The notes under the pieces were generated by a model. The model saw nothing but the letters and a program-made list of their open reading frames with translations. It was not told the DNA's origin and made no database searches. DNA of 37,995 bases from Clostridiales bacterium (lineage in GTDB: Bacteria; Bacillota; Clostridia; Saccharofermentanales; Saccharofermentanaceae), in NCBI GenBank assembly GCA_017615325.1, contig JAGAAI010000043.1, positions 1 through 37,995 of the forward strand. Reading direction: 5' to 3'. Of the stretch, positions 31,562 through 37,995 are shown piece after piece. The stretch's first letter is position 1. Each line of letters begins with the position of its first letter. Position numbers and translations under genes: made by a program.

Positions 31562-32902
31562 TCATCCTTCAGTCATTCTCTTCATGATGTCAGAAGCTGT
31601 CTGCATCAGTGAAGGATTGTTCGTAACGTTATCACAACTGTGGAGAACGGTTGAATGCTTTCTTCCTCCGAAGATCTCGCCTATCCTGTCTAATGTCATC
31701 TGGAGATGGTCACGGCAAAGATACATTGCAATATTTCTGGCCTCAGTGACATCTGCTCTTCTAAGCTGGGATGTAAGTGTCTCAGGAGTCATGCCGTAGT
31801 ACTTGGATACAGCCTTTATTATCATCTCCGGAGTAATATACTTTTCGGTAACAGGAGAGATAAGAGGGGAGAGGATCTTCTTTGTAGTATCAAGGTCTAT
31901 CGTGCCGTCCTCGGTAAGGGAAGTAAATGAAGACAGTGTATTAAAGGCGCCGTTAAGCTGCCTTATGTTGACCGTTATGTTTTCGCAGACATAGTTTACG
32001 ATCTCATCGTCGAAAGTAAGACCTGCTGAATTGCATTTAGAAAGGAAGATGGCTTTTCTCGTCTCAAAATCCGGGGGCTGGATATCCATCATGATGCCGT
32101 TCTGGAATCTTGAAGTAAGCCTGTTATCAAGCTCTTTCAGGTTGTTCGGAGCCTTATCGCTCGTGATAACGATCTGCTTGCCCTGACTTATCAGTTCCTC
32201 GAATGTATTGAAGAACTCTGTCTGAGTACCTTCCTTGCCTATAAGGAACTGGATATCGTCTATTAAGAGGACGTCTACCGATCTGTATACGTTACGGAAT
32301 GCCTCGTAATTCTTGTTGTTCATGCATGCAACGAAAGCATTTGTGAAAGCTTCACAGGTAGTATATAGGATGTTTTTGGAAGGGTAGAGGCAGGATGCTT
32401 CATATCCTATTGCCTTCATCAGGTGAGTCTTGCCAAGACCTGAATTACCCCAGAGATAAAGGGGATTACGCTGCTTCTGGCCGGGATTCTTGGCTACGGA
32501 AACGGCTGAAGCATATGCGAACCTGTTGCAGTCGCCGACTACGAAGTTTGCGAAAGTGAACTCTTCATTAAGTTCCATGGGTGAAGACTGGGAAGCCCTT
32601 CTTGAAGCAGCCTGGTCTGAGACAACAGTTGCGTTAACGGCATTCTGGTCGCCTTCCATCACGAACTTTACGTTTATGCTCTTATTGCCGGATACAGTCC
32701 TTAAAGCTCCCTGGATAATGTCACCCAATTCCTGACCTTTGAGAAGGCTCAGCGAATACTCGTCTCTTGCTGCGAGCACGAGCACGGAGGAACTCTCATG
32801 TTCCACCTTGAGCTTGCCTATGATGCTGTCCAGAGTTACCTTATTGATCCGGTTATCATACTTAAGAAGTTCTTTGGTGTCTTCCCATAAGTTCTTGTTC
32901 AT
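31562..32902 (-). CDS. dnaA: chromosomal replication initiator DnaA
   Basis: This 446-residue AAA+ initiator has an N-terminal helical domain I, a linker, then Walker A GNSGLGKT (152-159), Walker B VLLIDDIQFL, and a C-terminal DNA-binding domain IV. The DnaA signature reads RNIAMYLCRDH and then GGRKHSTVLHS (about 412-422). In most bacteria this element is GGRDHTTV; here Asp is Lys and Thr is Ser at base-reading positions. It is expected to melt oriC and regulate its own gene. It starts at the ATG at 32902; the ribosome site is weak. Confidence 0.97.
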   Translation of the reverse strand: MNKNLWEDTKELLKYDNRINKVTLDSIIGKLKVEHESSSVLVLAARDEYSLSLLKGQELGDIIQGALRTVSGNKSINVKFVMEGDQNAVNATVVSDQAASRRASQSSPMELNEEFTFANFVVGDCNRFAYASAVSVAKNPGQKQRNPLYLWGNSGLGKTHLMKAIGYEASCLYPSKNILYTTCEAFTNAFVACMNNKNYEAFRNVYRSVDVLLIDDIQFLIGKEGTQTEFFNTFEELISQGKQIVITSDKAPNNLKELDNRLTSRFQNGIMMDIQPPDFETRKAIFLSKCNSAGLTFDDEIVNYVCENITVNIRQLNGAFNTLSSFTSLTEDGTIDLDTTKKILSPLISPVTEKYITPEMIIKAVSKYYGMTPETLTSQLRRADVTEARNIAMYLCRDHLQMTLDRIGEIFGGRKHSTVLHSCDNVTNNPSLMQTASDIMKRMTEG

Positions 32903-33005
32903 GATAGGTGACCTGCTTCCTCATAGCGAAAAGTATGTACATAATATCACGGATATGGACTATAATGTTACCGTATTTTTGCGACGGAGCTCTTTTATTT
33001 CCACT

Positions 33006-33788
33006 ATGAAGTTTATTGAAGACGGAAAGAAGGCCAAAAGGGACAAAAACAGGGGGATCAATACTATTCTCCTGATAGTTGCCGTCATACTCATCCTTAC
33101 CGGAATTATATGCCTTCTTATCGACCCGATCAGAAGCTGGAGAAGGCAGCAGATAACATCCGATGCCCTTGAAGTCATTGAATCCGGGATCACCGAGGGA
33201 TCCAAACTGACAATGGAAGAAGATACTGTCATAACCTACGTTGTTCCCAGAGACGGGAACGAAGTGGCAGGGGAGAGCTACGACTACTACGGCGAGGATG
33301 AAGAAGATATCCTTGCCCTGAAGAGGCAGGTCGAGGACAACGAGAAGAATCTTCCTAAGAAAGTTGTCCTGTCATGCGCCGGTATCCTCAAGATAGATAA
33401 GATAGACCTGGAACTTCCCGTCTGGACCGAGAGTTCCAGGATAGCCCTAAGATACGGACTGGGTATATACGAAGACTCCGTAAAGCCCGGGGAAGCCGGG
33501 AACTCGACCATATTGGGACACAGAAACCGGCATACGAACACCATGTTCTACAGGCTCAAGGAAGTAAAGGAAGGGGACGGCGTAGTATTCATCAGCGCCG
33601 AAGGTCACGAGCTTCTCTTTACCGTGGACAAGGTTAAGATAGTCAACGCAAAAGACTTAATGGATTACATAGAAGGGGACATAACGGACTCCGTTCAGTT
33701 AACTCTCGTCACTTGTGCAAATGGCGAACAGGGATATGGAGAAGGCGCCAGAAGACTTGTAATATGTCATATGTCGCAGGAAGACTGA
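33006..33788 (+). CDS. sortase, class D-like
   Basis: This 260-residue transpeptidase has a basic N-tail, one membrane helix (about residues 19-40) and an acidic, Tyr/Glu-rich linker. The sortase beta-barrel carries catalytic His172 (LGHRNRH), Cys237 (TLVTC) and Arg250 (GARRLVI). Sortases attach surface proteins bearing an LPxTG-type signal to the cell wall. No LPxTG substrate is visible among the proteins in this window. The start at 33006 has a weak site; an earlier in-frame ATG at 32955 overlaps the -10 TATAAT (32961-32966), so the later start is preferred. It is divergent from dnaA. Confidence 0.85.
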   Translation: MKFIEDGKKAKRDKNRGINTILLIVAVILILTGIICLLIDPIRSWRRQQITSDALEVIESGITEGSKLTMEEDTVITYVVPRDGNEVAGESYDYYGEDEEDILALKRQVEDNEKNLPKKVVLSCAGILKIDKIDLELPVWTESSRIALRYGLGIYEDSVKPGEAGNSTILGHRNRHTNTMFYRLKEVKEGDGVVFISAEGHELLFTVDKVKIVNAKDLMDYIEGDITDSVQLTLVTCANGEQGYGEGARRLVICHMSQED

Positions 33789-33840
33789 TTATGTTATATA
33801 ATTGCTTTGTTAATTTTTTACCTTCCGGAGGGATTTATAT

Positions 33841-35121
33841 ATGGTAACCGCAATAGTCGGCGCCAATTGGGGCGACGAGGGCAAAGGCAAGATAACAGAC
33901 CTGCTCGCTAACGAATCAGATGTTGTTATAAGATTCCAGGGCGGAGCTAACGCAGGTCACACGATCATCAACGATCACGGAAGGTTCGCACTTCACCTGA
34001 TGCCTTCAGGTGTCTGCCATGAGAATATAGTCAACATCATCGGCAACGGTGTTGCTCTCGATATCCGTAAGTTCATCAACGAGTATAACGACATCAAGGG
34101 CAAGGGCCTTAACCCCCAGCTCCTGGTATCCGACAGGGTTCAGGTCGTTATGCCTTACCATGTTGATTTCGATAAGTTCGAAGAAGAGAGACTTGGCGGC
34201 AAGGCTTTCGGTTCCACCAAGTCCGGTATCGCTCCTTTCTTCTCCGATAAATATGCCAAGATCGGTTTCCAGGTTTCCGAGCTTTTCGATGAGAAGACAC
34301 TCTCAGAGAAGATAGAGCGCGTGCTTGAGATCAAGAACGCCCTCCTCGTAAACCTCTACCACAAGGACCCTATCGATAAGGATGAGCTCTTAGCTGAGAT
34401 GTTGGAGCAGGGAAGACTCATCAAGCCTTTCGTTACCAACACTCAGGCCTACCTCTACGAGGCACTGAAGGAAGGAAAGAAGATTCTTCTCGAAGGCCAG
34501 CTCGGTACCATGAAGGATCCTGACATGGGCATCTACCCCATGGTCACATCCTCTTCGACACTCGCCGGCTACGGCTGTGTTGGCGCAGGTATCCCGCCTT
34601 ATGAGATCAAGAAGATCGTGGTCGTTACCAAGGCATATTCTTCTGCAGTCGGCGGCGGCGCTTTCGTCTCCGAGATCCTTGACGAAGACGTTGCCAAGGA
34701 ACTCCGTGACCGCGGCGGCGACAAGGGTGAGTACGGCGCAACGACAGGGCGCCCCAGAAGAGTAGGCTGGTTTGACTGTGTAGCCACACGCTACGGCGTA
34801 AGGCTCCAGGGCGGAACAGATGTTGCTCTCACAAACCTCGACGTCCTGGGTTATCTGGATAAGATCCCCGTCTGCACAGGCTACGAGCTCGACGGCAAGG
34901 TGATCAAGGACTTCCCGAACCCGACGGACCTCGACAGATGCAAGCCCGTGATTGAATACTTACCTTCCTGGAAGGGCAAGGGCGAGATCAGGGGACTCAC
35001 CGACTACGACAAGCTCCCCAAGGAGGCTCAGGACTACGTTGAGTTCATCGAAAAAGAGATCGGCGTACACATCTCCATCGTCTCCACAGGACCTGTAAGA
35101 GAAGAGATCATCAGGAGATAA
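33841..35121 (+). CDS. purA: adenylosuccinate synthetase
   Basis: This 426-residue enzyme joins IMP and aspartate using GTP to give adenylosuccinate, the first committed step to AMP. The motifs NWGDEGKGKITD (GTP/Mg2+ loop), NAGHTI and the late ATTGRPRRVGWFD block are clear. It starts at 33841 behind CGGAGGG, and TATAAT lies at 33797-33802. Codon use is strongly C-ending, suggesting high expression. It is followed by a lipoprotein gene and then guaA on the same strand. Confidence 0.97.
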   Translation: MVTAIVGANWGDEGKGKITDLLANESDVVIRFQGGANAGHTIINDHGRFALHLMPSGVCHENIVNIIGNGVALDIRKFINEYNDIKGKGLNPQLLVSDRVQVVMPYHVDFDKFEEERLGGKAFGSTKSGIAPFFSDKYAKIGFQVSELFDEKTLSEKIERVLEIKNALLVNLYHKDPIDKDELLAEMLEQGRLIKPFVTNTQAYLYEALKEGKKILLEGQLGTMKDPDMGIYPMVTSSSTLAGYGCVGAGIPPYEIKKIVVVTKAYSSAVGGGAFVSEILDEDVAKELRDRGGDKGEYGATTGRPRRVGWFDCVATRYGVRLQGGTDVALTNLDVLGYLDKIPVCTGYELDGKVIKDFPNPTDLDRCKPVIEYLPSWKGKGEIRGLTDYDKLPKEAQDYVEFIEKEIGVHISIVSTGPVREEIIRR

Positions 35122-35133
35122 ATCCTACAGAAG

Positions 35134-36429
35134 ATGCGTAAGGTAATCACTAAAGCGGTAAGCACGATCCTCATACTGACAATGGCTATGGCGTCAGGAT
35201 GCAGTCTGGGAGGGGATGCCCCGCAGGTTACTGACGCGGCAAAAAACTATTCAAAGGCGCTTCTCCACTTAAATACAAGGAATCTAAAGAGGTTTACCGA
35301 GGAAGGTCTTGATATCTTTGAGGGCTTGGAACCCGAGATGAAATACCGGACAACACAAAGATACCTTCTGGGTGCGACGGTCCTCGATAAGTCAGAGTAT
35401 GAAGTAGCTGAGCCCGTTAAGGCAGAGGACGGCTCATATCTGACGAAGGTAACATTCTCTCTTCCTTATTACGGCGGAGCCGAAGATTATCCTGATGCTA
35501 TCAAGACCTTAAACCACGCTGAAGCAACTGAGAAGACTTCTCTGGATCTGAACCTTATAAAAGATGACGGGAAATGGGTCGTCGATCAGGATACCGCCAG
35601 AGAAGCAGGCGCATTCCTGGATAAGATCTTTGACGATGTTGGAACGTTCCTTAAGGACTCCCGCTACAATAAGGCCGGCAAGCTCGTAGATGAAATGATG
35701 ACTTCCCTTGCATCAGGAGACATCGATAAGCTCTACATGATCACAAGTTACGATCCCTGGATCGATACGGATATCTTCAGCGCCCAGTCAGAGCTCTACT
35801 ACAATGACCAATGGGTCGAAGATAACGATGGCGCTCCCCACGATGCCCAGCTGGAGTTCATAAAGGCTTTTTTCTCGAACACAACATATAGTTACGAAGT
35901 TAATGAAGCGGGGGAAGAAGTGCTCGTATCAGTTCAGGCCAAAGTTCCCGATTCAAGGCTGATCGCTTCAAAGGTTTTAGATTCACACGACATGAACGTT
36001 GCCGGTATCGCATCTGTCATCGCTTCGCTAATAGATTACGAAGATGAGAATAACCTTTTTACGGGCCATGCCAGAGACATATCCAACGACTATACGTACG
36101 AAGCAATCTGTAAAGAAGCAACAAAGGTCTGCGCTACGGTCGAAAAGAGGACAGTCAATGTTGACTTCACGATCCCTGTTGACAGCGGCAGGCTGGTTCC
36201 CGATAAGAACAGGGGTGAATTTCTGCAAAAAAGACAGGTTAATCTTATTTACGATGTGATATACAATAGCAGTGACACATTCGACAGCGAGCTTAAGGAA
36301 GCAGTAGAGATATTTGTCAAAAAAGGCCTTATCGACAGGGACCGCGCCGATAAGATCACTAAGACATACTACGATGAGGCGGTACTCTGGGCCTACGGAC
36401 AATCGCTACAGGATAAAGGAAATAACTAA
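35134..36429 (+). CDS. lipoprotein of unknown function between purA and guaA
   Basis: This 431-residue protein has a signal peptide with lipobox ASGC (Cys23). The body is mostly helical, with two similar-looking halves (both begin with long Lys/Glu-rich helices). No catalytic motif stands out and I do not recognise the family. It starts 12 nt after the purA stop with a weak ribosome site, so translation is likely coupled to purA. guaA begins 18 nt after its stop. A lipoprotein inside a nucleotide-synthesis operon is unusual and may reflect use of their promoter rather than shared function. Confidence 0.75.
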   Translation: MRKVITKAVSTILILTMAMASGCSLGGDAPQVTDAAKNYSKALLHLNTRNLKRFTEEGLDIFEGLEPEMKYRTTQRYLLGATVLDKSEYEVAEPVKAEDGSYLTKVTFSLPYYGGAEDYPDAIKTLNHAEATEKTSLDLNLIKDDGKWVVDQDTAREAGAFLDKIFDDVGTFLKDSRYNKAGKLVDEMMTSLASGDIDKLYMITSYDPWIDTDIFSAQSELYYNDQWVEDNDGAPHDAQLEFIKAFFSNTTYSYEVNEAGEEVLVSVQAKVPDSRLIASKVLDSHDMNVAGIASVIASLIDYEDENNLFTGHARDISNDYTYEAICKEATKVCATVEKRTVNVDFTIPVDSGRLVPDKNRGEFLQKRQVNLIYDVIYNSSDTFDSELKEAVEIFVKKGLIDRDRADKITKTYYDEAVLWAYGQSLQDKGNN

Positions 36430-36447
36430 AAAGATGGAGATAAAAAT

Positions 36448-37992
<1,545 letters not shown>

Positions 37993-37995
37993 TCT

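Noticed and set aside
32739..33005. Longer sortase reading frame starting inside dnaA
   Set aside because: The extra N-terminal part is antisense to dnaA and crosses the sortase promoter; a normal sortase begins at the membrane helix near 33006.

Overview
The window looks like the replication-origin region of a low-to-mid GC anaerobic Bacillota, most likely class Clostridia. Supporting signs are the order dnaA-dnaN-recF-remB-like-gyrB, adjacent parA/parB with two perfect 16-bp parS palindromes, strong AGGAGG-type ribosome binding sites, Rrf2/TetR regulators and several Gram-positive-type lipoproteins. I cannot name the genus. Most genes left of about 32.9 kb run leftward and all genes right of it run rightward, as expected around oriC.

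Region 1 (about 0.1-5.9 kb) is a sulfur amino acid locus. It contains mccB (cystathionine gamma-lyase type), mccA (cystathionine/cysteine beta-synthase type), the metN-metI methionine-type ABC importer, metQ with its own promoter, and a divergent Rrf2-family regulator. Together these would import a sulfur amino acid and convert it to cysteine. The most interesting signal in the window is here. Both promoters (mccB and metQ) carry the same 19-bp operator over a perfect -35, and both are followed by a short leader ORF with tandem Cys codons, a segment complementary to a terminator 5' arm, and an intrinsic terminator. This reads as two-layer control: a repressor plus cysteine-codon attenuation, duplicated at two transcription units.

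Region 2 (about 5.8-11.3 kb) holds a metallo-beta-lactamase-fold hydrolase, two small membrane proteins, a glutathione peroxidase, and an ABC exporter followed by an acetyltransferase. Region 3 (11.4-18.4 kb) has an esterase-like hydrolase coupled to a lipoprotein with leucine-rich repeats and a transglutaminase-like domain, a MATE exporter, a lipoprotein, a flavin split-barrel protein and an ANT(6)-like nucleotidyltransferase. Region 4 (18.5-22.9 kb) has a 29-residue membrane peptide and two membrane proteins. It also has a tightly coupled TetR, short-chain dehydrogenase and HHxxxDG-acyltransferase operon with a palindromic operator, and a zinc-ribbon membrane protein. A tRNA-Ser(UGA) gene with its own promoter follows.

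Region 5 (23.3-33 kb) is the origin core: a lipoprotein, parB, parA, two parS sites, gyrB with an unusual acidic N-terminal extension, a RemB-like protein, recF, dnaN, a 330-bp AT-rich dnaN-dnaA interval and dnaA. The DnaA box-reading signature is altered, and no canonical TTATCCACA box is visible in that interval. Region 6 (33-38 kb) runs rightward: a class D-like sortase, purA, a lipoprotein of unknown function, and guaA. purA and guaA are the final committed steps to AMP and GMP. No transposon, prophage, CRISPR array or rRNA was seen.
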